DNA of 23,223 nt, taken from the NCBI GenBank assembly GCA_937975585.1, contig CALJUC010000310.1:1-23223 (forward strand), in the 5' to 3' direction. A program made the translations under genes and the position numbers. Shown piece by piece: positions 15,248 through 23,223 of this stretch. The stretch is from an uncultured Moraxella sp. Its GTDB lineage: Bacteria; Pseudomonadota; Gammaproteobacteria; Pseudomonadales; Moraxellaceae. Positions within the stretch are counted from its first letter, which is position 1. Every line of letters begins with the position of its first letter. The notes beneath the pieces are model-generated. The model saw nothing but the letters and a program-made list of their open reading frames with translations, had not been told where the DNA came from and did no database searches.

Positions 15248-15508
15248 AGCAATAGCTTCAATGGCTAAAAAATACGTTATATTAGCGGTTTTTGGCCAAA
15301 CGATGCAATAACAGTGTGTACAATCTGCCAACTTAGCGCTATACGTCCACGCCGACTGAGGGGTATTTCGTAGCGTGATAGTGAAAATAATTTCCCAAAT
15401 ACATAATATATACATTACAATGGCCACAGGGAAGATATGGAAATCTTTTTTATTCCTACCTAGTCAGCTGTCGCATGGATGGACTTCGACTTTGTCTAAG
15501 GAATTGAC
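15248..15508. other. Divergent intergenic region between lptM and ackA
   Basis: A TACAAT (15416-15421) could be a rightward -10 box for ackA but has no matching -35. AAGAT/ATCTT pairing followed by a T6 run around 15432-15449 is a weak hairpin. The ackA Shine-Dalgarno AAGGA is at 15498-15502. No gene is visible. Confidence 0.35.
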
Positions 15509-16684
15509 ATGAAAAACCCAACTTTAGTTCTTAACTGTGGGTCATCTTCGATTAAGTATGCCTTATTAAGTGAAGAAGGCAATGAACGTTTACACGGGTT
15601 AGCAGAAAATTTGGGGCTTGATACCGCACGTATCAAACACCAAGACTTAAATGGCGAAAAAATCGAGATTTCCCTTCCTGGTGCCAACCACCAACACGCC
15701 CTACAAAAAATCCTAGAATTATTGGATAACTATCACCCAATTGCCGTCGGTCACCGCGTGGTTCACGGTGGTCGTGAGTTTTCAGATGCCGTTAAAATCA
15801 ACGACCACATCATTGATGAAGTTAAGCGTTTAACGGTTATCGCTCCACTGCATAACCCTGCTAACGTATTAGGCATTGAAGCGGTTACTAAACTGTATCC
15901 GGACTTGCCACAAGTTGCGGTGTTCGATACTGCTTTTCACCAAACCATGCCACCAAAGGCTTATCGTTACGCCATTCCAAAAGAGCTGTATGAAACTCAC
16001 TATATCCGTCGCTATGGCTTCCACGGTAGCTCGCACGCCTATGTTAGCTCACGTGTCGATGAGTTAGCCGACACTGGCGCTGAAAATGGTTGGATTACCA
16101 CGCATCTTGGTAACGGTTGTTCATTAACGGCTGTGTATAACGGTAAAAGCTTAGACACCAGCATGGGCTTAACGCCACTTGAAGGGGTTGTCATGGGTAC
16201 CCGTAGTGGTGATATCGACCCAGGTTTGCATATCCATTTAAATCGTATCTTAGGTTACAGCATCGATAAAATCGACCAAATGCTAAACAAACAAAGTGGT
16301 TTGTTGGGTATTTCAGGCGTTTCTAACGACATGCGTACCGTTGAACAAGCGGCCAATGAAGGCAATCAAGATGCACAACTGGCGATTGAGATTTTCTGCT
16401 ACAAAGCAGCCCGCTATATCGCGTCATTAAGCTGTGCGCTACCAACCTTTACCGGTATCGTATTTACCGGTGGTATTGGTGAAAATAGTAGCACCATTCG
16501 TGCCAAAATCTTAGACAATCTACCACACTTCGGTATTCAGTTTGATGCTAGCAAAAACGACGCCTTAAGCCGTGGTGCCGAAGGTAGCTTCCACACTGAC
16601 AATAGCCGTCTACAGTTGTGGGTTATCCCAACGGATGAAGAAGCGCAAATCGCTAAAGAAACCAAACAGGTTCTTGGCCTATAA
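15509..16684 (+). CDS. ackA: Acetate kinase AckA
   Basis: Encodes 391 residues. It interconverts acetyl phosphate plus ADP and acetate plus ATP. Motifs of the ASKHA acetate kinase family are clear: LNCGSSSIK at 8-16, GHRVVHGG at 81-88 (substrate arginine 83), VFDTAFHQTMP, GFHGSSHAYV, THLGNGCS, and FTGGIGENSS near the C-terminus. Length is normal. AAGGA lies 6 bases before the ATG. pta follows after 27 bases, so together they form the reversible acetate overflow and acetyl-phosphate pathway. Confidence 0.97.
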   Translation: MKNPTLVLNCGSSSIKYALLSEEGNERLHGLAENLGLDTARIKHQDLNGEKIEISLPGANHQHALQKILELLDNYHPIAVGHRVVHGGREFSDAVKINDHIIDEVKRLTVIAPLHNPANVLGIEAVTKLYPDLPQVAVFDTAFHQTMPPKAYRYAIPKELYETHYIRRYGFHGSSHAYVSSRVDELADTGAENGWITTHLGNGCSLTAVYNGKSLDTSMGLTPLEGVVMGTRSGDIDPGLHIHLNRILGYSIDKIDQMLNKQSGLLGISGVSNDMRTVEQAANEGNQDAQLAIEIFCYKAARYIASLSCALPTFTGIVFTGGIGENSSTIRAKILDNLPHFGIQFDASKNDALSRGAEGSFHTDNSRLQLWVIPTDEEAQIAKETKQVLGL

Positions 16685-16711
16685 CTTAATATCAAGAATG
16701 AAGGAAATGCT

Positions 16712-18850
16712 ATGCAAACTATTTTATTCATCCCTACCAATGGTGGTATTGGTTTAACCTCTGCTTGTTTGGGCTTTGTGCGTGCTTTGGATTTTTTGGG
16801 GATTAAAGCGGGTTTTATGACCCCTTTTTCACAGTCGTCTAGTGACAATACACTTTCGCAATCTAGTGTATTAATGCAAAATGCCTTTCACCTTAACCCA
16901 CCGGCTTCTATCAGTCGCCAACACCTTGAGCGTATGCTTGGTAATGACCAGCTTGATGAATTGATGGAAGAAGTGGTCGAGCAATATCAACAAATTGCTA
17001 ATAAGTATGATGTAATCGTATGCGAAGGCCTTGTCCCAAGCAATGACAGCACTTATGCCGAGCAGGTTAACGTGGCGATTGCCCAAGCGTTGGACGCTAA
17101 AGTGATTTTTGTCAGCACGGGTGACCTCGCACAACCAAACGCCATCGCCGATAAGCTAGATATCTATGCCCGTGACTTTGGTGGCCTCGACAGCGAGCGC
17201 ACCTTGGGTACGATTTTGATGCGCGTTAAGGGCATTGACGAAGTTCATGATGTGGACTTTGGTGGCCCAGGTGAAGCCTTATTGGGCTTAACCCAAGACC
17301 AATTGCAACAAATTCATCAGCATTCACCAAGCTTTGGCACGGATCAATTCCACGTGTTGGGTATGGTACCGTTTAGCAATAGCTTAAGTGTGCCACGTAC
17401 TTGGGATGTGGCCAACGTCTTAGATGCAACTTGGCTCAATGAAGGCGAAGCCAAGTCACGCCGCGTTGTCGAAACCAAATTAATTGGTCGCAGCGTTGCC
17501 AATATTGAAGGTGCGTTCAATCGCGGCACGTTACTTGTGGTAGCGGGTGACCGCGATGATATTATTTTGGCCACCGCACTTGCCACATTAAATGGCGTAC
17601 CACTGGCAGGCTTGGTGCTAACCGGTGACCTAATGCCAAATGACAACGTGGTCAAACTGTGCCGTAACGCATTAAAATCAGGCATTCCGATCATGTCTGT
17701 CAAAACCGACAGCTTCGACACGGCTCAGCGTTTGGTAAACATGAGCTACGAAATTCCTGATGATGATACCGAGCGTGCTATTGAAGTCGCTAACTATGTG
17801 GCCGCCCACTTAGACCTTGAGTGGATGAAAGCCAAATTTAGCAACAACAGCACAAACCCACGTTTGTCACCTTCAGCGTTCCGCTATCAATTGGTCAAAA
17901 AAGCCCAAAACGCCAAAAAACGTATCGTACTGCCAGAAGGCGATGAGCCACGTACCGTGGAAGCGGCAGTTATTTGCCAAAGCCGTGGTATCGCTGACTG
18001 TATCTTGCTAGCGCACCCAGATGATGTCAAAGAAGTGGCCGAAAACTTAGGCCTAACTTTGCCTGAAGATTTAAAGATTATTGAGCCATCTAGCATTATT
18101 GACCGTTATGTTGCCCCAATGGTAGAACGCCGTAAAGGCAAGTTAGACGAGCTACAAGCGGCTGATCAATTAAAAGACACCGTTGTCTTAGGTACGATGA
18201 TGTTATACCTTGACGATGTTGACGGCTTGGTATCAGGCGCAGTACACACCACCGCCAATACCGTGCGCCCTGCGTTCCAATTAATCAAAACGGCACCGCA
18301 ATACTCGCTTGTGTCATCGGTATTCTTTATGCTATTACCAGAACAAGTCGTGGTTTATGGTGACTGTGCGATTAACCCTGACCCAACGGCTGAGCAATTG
18401 GCTGAGATTGCATTACAATCCGCCCAATCGGCCAAAGCGTTTGGTATCGAGCCAAAAGTTGCGATGATTAGCTACTCAACCGGTTCTTCAGGTGAAGGCG
18501 CAGACGTTGATAAAGTGCGTCAAGCCACTGAGATTGCCAAAGCCAAAGCCCCAGACTTGCTAATTGATGGCCCATTACAATACGATGCAGCCTCAGTAAT
18601 GAGTGTCGCCAAATCAAAAGCGCCTACCTCACTGGTTGCCGGTCAAGCCAATGTGTTTATCTTCCCTGATTTGAACACAGGTAACACCACTTACAAAGCG
18701 GTACAGCGTTCGGCCAATGTGGTCAGTGTTGGCCCACTACTACAAGGTCTAAATAAACCTGTTAATGACCTATCGCGTGGCGCCTTGGTTGATGATATCG
18801 TCTACACCATCGCTTTGACCGCAATTCAAGCAGACAGTAGCGATTTCTAA
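16712..18850 (+). CDS. pta: Phosphate acetyltransferase Pta (long form)
   Basis: Encodes 712 residues. It converts acetyl-CoA plus phosphate to acetyl phosphate plus CoA. The long enterobacterial-type architecture is present: an N-terminal P-loop-like domain (IPTNGGIGLTSACLGFVRAL), a central DRTGG-type domain (about 220-330), and the C-terminal PTA catalytic domain from about residue 390 (KRIVLPEGDEPRTVEAA; VAMISYSTGSSGEGADVDKV; GPLQYDAA). AAGGAA lies 6 bases before the ATG. It forms an operon with ackA and is closed by a strong terminator. Confidence 0.97.
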   Translation: MQTILFIPTNGGIGLTSACLGFVRALDFLGIKAGFMTPFSQSSSDNTLSQSSVLMQNAFHLNPPASISRQHLERMLGNDQLDELMEEVVEQYQQIANKYDVIVCEGLVPSNDSTYAEQVNVAIAQALDAKVIFVSTGDLAQPNAIADKLDIYARDFGGLDSERTLGTILMRVKGIDEVHDVDFGGPGEALLGLTQDQLQQIHQHSPSFGTDQFHVLGMVPFSNSLSVPRTWDVANVLDATWLNEGEAKSRRVVETKLIGRSVANIEGAFNRGTLLVVAGDRDDIILATALATLNGVPLAGLVLTGDLMPNDNVVKLCRNALKSGIPIMSVKTDSFDTAQRLVNMSYEIPDDDTERAIEVANYVAAHLDLEWMKAKFSNNSTNPRLSPSAFRYQLVKKAQNAKKRIVLPEGDEPRTVEAAVICQSRGIADCILLAHPDDVKEVAENLGLTLPEDLKIIEPSSIIDRYVAPMVERRKGKLDELQAADQLKDTVVLGTMMLYLDDVDGLVSGAVHTTANTVRPAFQLIKTAPQYSLVSSVFFMLLPEQVVVYGDCAINPDPTAEQLAEIALQSAQSAKAFGIEPKVAMISYSTGSSGEGADVDKVRQATEIAKAKAPDLLIDGPLQYDAASVMSVAKSKAPTSLVAGQANVFIFPDLNTGNTTYKAVQRSANVVSVGPLLQGLNKPVNDLSRGALVDDIVYTIALTAIQADSSDF

Positions 18851-18880
18851 TCATCCACAAGTTTTATCTCATGCAACCCT

Positions 18881-18914
18881 ACACCCCAATCCCAATATTG
18901 GGGTGTATTTTTTT
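18881..18914 (+). terminator. Rho-independent terminator of ackA-pta
   Basis: A perfect 10-bp stem, ACACCCCAAT (18881-18890) with ATTGGGGTGT (18897-18906), has a 6-base loop and is followed by a T-rich tract. It begins 30 bases after the pta stop. Confidence 0.92.
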
Positions 18915-19160
18915 AACAATTTGATGAATAATTAACAATATCTTGATTAAAGTATAAATATAATTTGACTTGAAGATCGACAAAAAATATTGCGCTGTTT
19001 AATAAATCTCAACTATTATATTATAATTAATTTATATAAACCTTTGACTTCCTATCATTAGTGCGCTTTTTCTCTAGCTTAAATGCAATTATGTCAATAT
19101 AAACTTTTATGCTAGAATATCGAAAATTTTTCAACTTATTTTTATCCATCTTTTTTGTTT
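18915..19160. other. AT-rich intergenic region before the NYN gene
   Basis: About 246 very AT-rich bases without a convincing open frame; with the terminator, the gene-free gap is 310 bases. It contains two TTTGACTT copies (18962 and 19043 areas) and an extended -10 box, TGCTAGAAT, at 19110-19118, which could start the NYN transcript near 19125. I found no RNA gene in it. Confidence 0.45.
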
Positions 19161-19988
19161 ATGGAAAATCTCATGCAAACATCGTCAGGCACAGATGCAC
19201 GCCTTGCGGTACTAATTGATGCGGATAATGCTTCAGTTAATCACCTCGAGGCATTAACGTCTGAGATAGCCATGCTCGGACGCGCGATTGTACGTCGGGC
19301 TTATGGGGATTGGACGCGCCCACAGATGAATCGGTGGAAAAACGTGTTGCTAAGCCATTCTATTCAGCCGATCCAACAGTTTAACTACACCACTGGCAAA
19401 AATGCCACCGATGCCAGCTTGATTATTGATGCCATGGATTTGCTGTATACCGAGCGTTTTGATGGGTTTTGTTTGGTGTCGTCAGACAGTGATTTTACGC
19501 GCCTTGCGCAACGTATCCGTGAACAAGGCTTGACGGTGTACGGCTTTGGGCGACAAAGTACACCTAAGGCATTTGTACAAGCGTGTGACCGCTTTATATA
19601 TCTTGAGTTTTTTGATGACGTAAAACCGAATTCAGCGATGGATTTTTACGATTCGGCGGATATTTTATTCTCGACTGACGCACAGCAAATGAAGCCTGTG
19701 GACGTGGCGATTAATTTGGTAAAACTTGCCATTAGCAATATGGCGGATGAACAAGGCTGGGCAAATATTGCACCGGTAAAAAACCATATTCTAAAAGTCG
19801 AACCGGACTTTGATGCGCGGTTATTTCACTTTGATAAATTTAGTGAGTTTCTTCGCGCATATCCGCGCTTTTTTGAGCTTGATGAACGCTATCCAAAAGA
19901 CAGCAATCACAAGGTAGTCTTCGTGCGTAATCGCACCACGCCATTGGTGACCAATGAAGCGCATGAATCACCCGTCACCAATCCATAA
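19161..19988 (+). CDS. NYN-domain protein with C-terminal OST-HTH/LOTUS-like region
   Basis: Encodes 275 residues. The N-terminal half is a NYN (PIN-like) domain of the LabA/DUF88 type. Acidic residues expected to bind the metal are present: Asp20 in VLIDADN, Asp84 in GKNATDASLII, and Asp109/Asp111 in LVSSDSDF. Residues about 179-245 resemble an OST-HTH/LOTUS domain, an RNA-binding module commonly fused to NYN. The family is predicted to be a ribonuclease, but the substrate is unknown. ATG 19161 is the first in-frame ATG; ATG 19173, preceded by GGAAA, is an equally likely start that removes four residues. It appears to be a single-gene transcription unit. Confidence 0.85.
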   Translation: MENLMQTSSGTDARLAVLIDADNASVNHLEALTSEIAMLGRAIVRRAYGDWTRPQMNRWKNVLLSHSIQPIQQFNYTTGKNATDASLIIDAMDLLYTERFDGFCLVSSDSDFTRLAQRIREQGLTVYGFGRQSTPKAFVQACDRFIYLEFFDDVKPNSAMDFYDSADILFSTDAQQMKPVDVAINLVKLAISNMADEQGWANIAPVKNHILKVEPDFDARLFHFDKFSEFLRAYPRFFELDERYPKDSNHKVVFVRNRTTPLVTNEAHESPVTNP

Positions 19989-19997
19989 AGACAAATA

Positions 19998-20053
19998 CCT
20001 AGTGACTAACTCCTAGTGACCAGCTCCTAGTTGCCAGTTCATAGTGACCAATA
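19998..20053 (+). repeat. 14-bp tandem repeat, four copies
   Basis: Four adjoining 14-base units: CCTAGTGACTAACT (19998-20011), CCTAGTGACCAGCT (20012-20025), CCTAGTTGCCAGTT (20026-20039) and CATAGTGACCAATA (20040-20053). The core is CCTAGTGACCA. It starts 9 bases after the NYN stop and ends 78 bases before nadD. It is non-coding and could be a slippage repeat or a protein-binding array; nothing in the sequence decides between these. Confidence 0.93.
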
Positions 20054-20131
20054 TTCTTCTTGCCATTTTTTGGCTAAGACGGTTTTACGCTTAGATAGGC
20101 ACTTGATAGCTAGTCGATTTTTTGTGACCTT

Positions 20132-20857
20132 ATGATGCCGACCTCCCAACCTTGTATTTTGCCCACCATTCGCGTATGGCTTGGTGGCTCATTTGACCCT
20201 GTTCATCATGGACATTTAGCGATTATTGAACATATCTATCAACAGTTACAGCGATATCTACCGGATTACCCCAAGCAGCTATATCTGTTGCCGACCGCAG
20301 GTTCCCCGTTAAAGGAACGTCCCACCCCCGCGGCTGATCGATTAGCCATGCTGCACCTTGCCAGTCAACACTATCCGTATTTGAATATCGATGAAACCGA
20401 AATCAATATGCCGCCACCGGTGTTTACCATTGATACGCTACAATTATTTGCCGAACGTTACCCGAATGACATTCGCATCTTTGTGTTGGGCGAAGACAGT
20501 ATCTTGAGTTTGGCTAAGTGGAAAAACGGCTTTGACCTGATAGATTGGGCGAATTTGTGGGTATTACCCCGTCCTGCGCTTAACGGCCGTCATAATGCTG
20601 TTATTGACAAAACAATGGCCGAGTCACTGGCAAAGCAAGTGGACACTGTGTTACAAAAATATGTGATTTTATCGGCTGCCAGTTTTATGGATAGCTTGAT
20701 AGATAGCCAATACGCCCACATTTATATAGACAACTATGTACCGCCACATGTGTCGAGTAGTGCCATTCGTATGCAGCTAACGGCCGGTGAATCGAGTAAT
20801 GATTTGCCACTTGCGGTACAAGCGTTTATCAAGCAAAAAGGGTTATATCGCAGGTAA
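20132..20857 (+). CDS. nadD: Nicotinate-nucleotide adenylyltransferase NadD
   Basis: Encodes 241 residues. It adenylates nicotinate mononucleotide to deamido-NAD in NAD synthesis. The nucleotidyltransferase signature GGSFDPVHHGHL is at 18-29, FVLGEDSILSLAKWKNG is in the middle, and the SSSAIRMQL motif (SxxxIR-type) is near the C-terminus. Two ATGs are possible (20132 and 20135), and neither has a clear Shine-Dalgarno. It is slightly longer than E. coli NadD, mainly through an N-terminal stretch of about 13 residues. rsfS follows, a very common arrangement. Confidence 0.95.
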   Translation: MMPTSQPCILPTIRVWLGGSFDPVHHGHLAIIEHIYQQLQRYLPDYPKQLYLLPTAGSPLKERPTPAADRLAMLHLASQHYPYLNIDETEINMPPPVFTIDTLQLFAERYPNDIRIFVLGEDSILSLAKWKNGFDLIDWANLWVLPRPALNGRHNAVIDKTMAESLAKQVDTVLQKYVILSAASFMDSLIDSQYAHIYIDNYVPPHVSSSAIRMQLTAGESSNDLPLAVQAFIKQKGLYRR

Positions 20858-20880
20858 GGTTTTTGCTTTGCTGAATTTTT

Positions 20881-20935
20881 TGCTATAGTAGCAGTTACGC
20901 TAATTAGCAAATCAACTTAGGTTCCCTTTTGCTAA
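20881..20935 (+). promoter_or_regulatory. Extended -10 box and inverted repeat between nadD and rsfS
   Basis: TGCTATAGT (20881-20889) fits an extended -10 box and would allow separate transcription of rsfS. Just downstream, GCTAATTAGC (20899-20908) is a perfect 10-base palindrome, and TTAGCAAA (20904-20911) pairs perfectly with TTTGCTAA (20928-20935) across 16 bases. There is no T-run after the stem, so this is not an ordinary terminator. Confidence 0.4.
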
Positions 20936-20968
20936 CTATTTTATCTTTATCTTGGAAAATGATAGCCT

Positions 20969-21343
20969 ATGACAAATCCTGTAGTTGCCAATACCATGTC
21001 TGCCGAACGTTTAGCAGAATGTCTTGCGGTGGTTAATGATGCCCTTGAGGATCTAAAAGCCAAAAACATCACTGTATTGGATGTTGCCAATTTGACTGAT
21101 GTAACTGAGCGCATGGTGATTGCCGAAGGTACTTCAAACCGTCATCTAAAAGCCTTGGCGGACCATGTGGCATTTGAAGCCAAGCAAGCGGGTTTTTTAC
21201 CGCTGGGCGTTGAAGGCCAAGGGATGAGCGATTGGACGTTGATTGATTTGGGTGCGGTGGTCGTACATGTGATGATGCCACAAGCGCGCAGTTTTTATGA
21301 TTTGGAAGGTCTGTGGAAAAACCAAGCCGCAGCCGCCTCGTAA
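20969..21343 (+). CDS. rsfS: Ribosomal silencing factor RsfS (Iojap family)
   Basis: Encodes 124 residues. RsfS binds protein L14 (uL14) on the 50S subunit and blocks subunit joining in starvation or stationary phase. Typical pieces are VLDVANLTDVTERMVIAEG, SNRHLKALADHV, and SDWTLIDLGAVVVHVM followed by RSFYDLEGLW. ATG 20969 is used; GGAAAA lies 12 bases upstream, so the ribosome site is weak. It is 111 bases after nadD. Confidence 0.95.
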   Translation: MTNPVVANTMSAERLAECLAVVNDALEDLKAKNITVLDVANLTDVTERMVIAEGTSNRHLKALADHVAFEAKQAGFLPLGVEGQGMSDWTLIDLGAVVVHVMMPQARSFYDLEGLWKNQAAAAS

Positions 21344-21375
21344 TTGCCGTGTCCTATTATCAATCATCTAGCCAC

Positions 21376-21404
21376 AAAAAAACCGAGTCGTGACTCGGTT
21401 TTTT
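21376..21404. terminator. Bidirectional terminator between rsfS and the FTR1 gene
   Basis: ACCGAGT and ACTCGGT pair around a CGTG loop, with an A7 run before and a T6 run after. The symmetry lets it end transcription both of rsfS (+) and of the convergent iron permease gene (-), whose stop is 19 bases away. Confidence 0.92.
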
Positions 21405-21422
21405 ATTGGGTTAAACTGGCGC

Positions 21423-23195
21423 TTAGATGGTGGTCAATGCGGCGCGCTCACCACGTTTCATCCATAATTGTAACGCGACAATCGCAGCGATATACACTAG
21501 CTGAGCCGCGATAGTCTGTAGCGTTGGGTAAAACCCTATGACTTCAATCGCTGGAATACTTGGCACCACGGTGCGGCTTAGATAGCCGGTTAATTGTAAC
21601 GCTGATAAACTGACCCCCAGAATTTTAAAGCCAAGAAAATAAATCACCCACGTCAGCACTTTAAACAAGGTTGGGATCGGTAACTTAACCGAAGTCTTGA
21701 GCATGATATAAGCAACTACCACCAAAATCGCCAATGCCATGCCAATACCCAATAAAAAATTGCTCATACTAATATTGGGCAAAATCCCAACATAAAATAA
21801 AATCGTTTCCGCACCCTCACGAAAGACCGATAAAAAACTTAACCCAAATAAACCAATAAAACTACCGGTGGTCAATACCTCACCCATATGACGCTTGATA
21901 AAGGCATTCCAAGTCTTGACTGATGACTTACTATGCAGCCAAGCACCGATACCGACCATCAATACCACCGCAACGATACCAATAATGCCTTCAAGCATTT
22001 CACGGTTCGAGGCAGAGGTTAATGTTGGAAATAACTGCTGTAAGGCGATAGCACCCGCAATACTCGCGACAAGACCTGCGCCCACGCCTGCATACACGTA
22101 CTTTTTGCCGCGCGCTTGCTTGGCAACGGTCAAGGCCGACAACAATGCCATAATGATTAACAACGCCTCTAAGCCTTCACGCAATAAAATCAACATCGAA
22201 TCAATCGCTGAATATTGCGCTTGTGGGTTAATTCGCGCCAATTCATTGATTAAGTTTTGAAGATTCGCTTGTTGTTTGGGGTCTTGACCGGTTGCCATAA
22301 TTACCGGAATTTGGCTTTCAATACGGCTGTAAAGCGATGCGTTACGCGTACTGACATCGCCCTCAATCGTTGTCCAGATGGTGATGAATTCACCTAACTT
22401 GGCTTGTCCTGTGGTGTTGTCACCACTTTCAAAAGCCGCTAAACCGTCACGTAACAAGTTAATTCCTGTGTCTAACGTCACGCCTTCAACCTTGGTCGTG
22501 GTCGCCGTTTTACCCGCGTTGTAGCTATCAATAGCTTGCTCTAATACCTCAGTTTGGGTTTTCATTTGGGCAATATTGACGGGTTGACTTTCCATTGCCA
22601 CACGTATCAGCGCCATTGCGGTTTCGATTTTGCCATAATGTCCCATGCTCGTATTACGCACCACGCGTTCGTTACCTAGCCATACCGCATTAAGTTGGTT
22701 ATAGGCTTGACGTAGTGTGTTGATATCGGGATTGGGTTGATGTATGGCTTGTTCAAACTTCGTAAATGCCGCTTCGATTTTCTCAGCAAACGCTTTACGC
22801 TGTTGCGTATAGTCCACGGGGTTTTGTTCTTTTTCAAACGCATAGAGCGCGGTTGATACCGCAGATAAGGTTTCACTGCTTGGATTGGCAGCGGCTTTCT
22901 CAATTGCCTCGGCGGCTTCTCGGCCTAATTGTGAATCCGCTTTTGATAAGGCATTAAATTCGCGTTGAATTTGTTGGGTGAGTGCTTTAGCTTTGGTTTG
23001 GTTACCCGCCTTCACCGCATCCATTGCATCCGAGATTTGGATAAAAATCGGGCTTAGATTAAGCTTTTTTGCGGAGGAGGTTGGATTTGAGGTAACTTGC
23101 TCGCTATCAGCTACGGTCGTCGACGTTGGACTGGCACTCGCTATAGTAGCTGCTTGAACCGGTTGCATGACACCTACGCTACCGATGGCTAAGCT
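21423..23195 (-). CDS. FTR1-family iron permease, 5'-truncated at contig end
   Basis: At least 590 residues are visible. Two REXXE iron-binding motifs mark the FTR1/EfeU permease: REGLE (22167-22181) and REGAE (21807-21821). About seven membrane helices fill the C-terminal half. Some 330 residues before the first helix form an alpha-helical periplasmic domain, as in the long bacterial FTR1 proteins. ATG 23168 is not the real start: the frame continues upstream as SLAIGSVGV and joins MQPVQAAT, so residues just before VQAA are the end of a signal peptide. The true start lies beyond base 23195, where adapter sequence begins. Substrate is probably ferrous or ferric iron; partners are not seen. 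Confidence 0.9.
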   Translation of the reverse strand, partial: SLAIGSVGVMQPVQAATIASASPTSTTVADSEQVTSNPTSSAKKLNLSPIFIQISDAMDAVKAGNQTKAKALTQQIQREFNALSKADSQLGREAAEAIEKAAANPSSETLSAVSTALYAFEKEQNPVDYTQQRKAFAEKIEAAFTKFEQAIHQPNPDINTLRQAYNQLNAVWLGNERVVRNTSMGHYGKIETAMALIRVAMESQPVNIAQMKTQTEVLEQAIDSYNAGKTATTTKVEGVTLDTGINLLRDGLAAFESGDNTTGQAKLGEFITIWTTIEGDVSTRNASLYSRIESQIPVIMATGQDPKQQANLQNLINELARINPQAQYSAIDSMLILLREGLEALLIIMALLSALTVAKQARGKKYVYAGVGAGLVASIAGAIALQQLFPTLTSASNREMLEGIIGIVAVVLMVGIGAWLHSKSSVKTWNAFIKRHMGEVLTTGSFIGLFGLSFLSVFREGAETILFYVGILPNISMSNFLLGIGMALAILVVVAYIMLKTSVKLPIPTLFKVLTWVIYFLGFKILGVSLSALQLTGYLSRTVVPSIPAIEVIGFYPTLQTIAAQLVYIAAIVALQLWMKRGERAALTTI

Positions 23196-23223
23196 AGATC
23201 GGAAGAGCGTCGTGTAGGGAAAG
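23196..23223. other. Illumina TruSeq adapter sequence (artefact)
   Basis: The last 28 bases begin AGATCGGAAGAGCGTCGTGT and continue into AGGGAAAG, the standard TruSeq read-2/universal adapter. It is not genomic sequence. The window therefore ends at an untrimmed contig end, and the frame of the FTR1 gene should not be read into it. Confidence 0.97.

Overview
The window reads as chromosomal housekeeping DNA from a gammaproteobacterium, most likely a member of the Moraxellaceae (Moraxella/Psychrobacter-like). This rests on moderate GC, the protein sequences, and several gene neighbourhoods also known from Pseudomonas and Acinetobacter: cytochrome c4 beside engB, bepA beside a TusA-like gene, rpoH-DUF423-thiS, lptM-lysA-dapF-xerC, ackA-pta, and nadD-rsfS. 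The genus is an inference. I see no phage, insertion sequence, CRISPR array, tRNA or rRNA.

Layout: 1-194 is the 3' end of tuf (EF-Tu), followed by two hairpin terminators. 369-1037 (-) is a di-haem cytochrome c4, facing away from engB (1276-1995, +). 2035-3642 (-) is a BepA-like M48 protease, divergent from a TusA-like gene (4036-4386, +). 4604-6607 (+) holds rpoH with a very long acidic N-terminal extension, a DUF423 membrane protein and thiS. 6677-7915 (-) is an NhaP-type antiporter and 8130-9890 (-) is rpoN with an enlarged acidic linker. 10128-11584 (+) is a nitrilase-family amidase overlapping a stand-alone cyclic-nucleotide-binding domain protein. 11607-15247 (-) is the lptM-lysA-dapF-xerC cluster without the DUF484 gene seen in Pseudomonas. 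15509-18850 (+) is ackA-pta with a strong terminator. 19161-19988 (+) is a NYN-domain protein, followed by a 14-bp tandem repeat, nadD and rsfS. 21423-23195 (-) is an FTR1-family iron permease cut off at its 5' end.

The last 28 bases (23196-23223) are not biological. They match the Illumina TruSeq adapter, so the window ends at an untrimmed contig end, and the FTR1 signal peptide is truncated there.

Functionally the window mixes translation (EF-Tu, EngB, RsfS), alternative sigma factors (RpoH, RpoN), envelope quality control (BepA, LptM), DAP/lysine synthesis (LysA, DapF), chromosome dimer resolution (XerC), acetate overflow (AckA-Pta), NAD and thiamin precursor steps (NadD, ThiS), electron transfer (cytochrome c4) and iron uptake (FTR1). 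I found no convincing new biological system. The items most worth a second look are the enlarged acidic segments in both sigma factors, a 14-bp tandem repeat before nadD, a recurrent TTAGCAAA octamer, and the orphan thiS.
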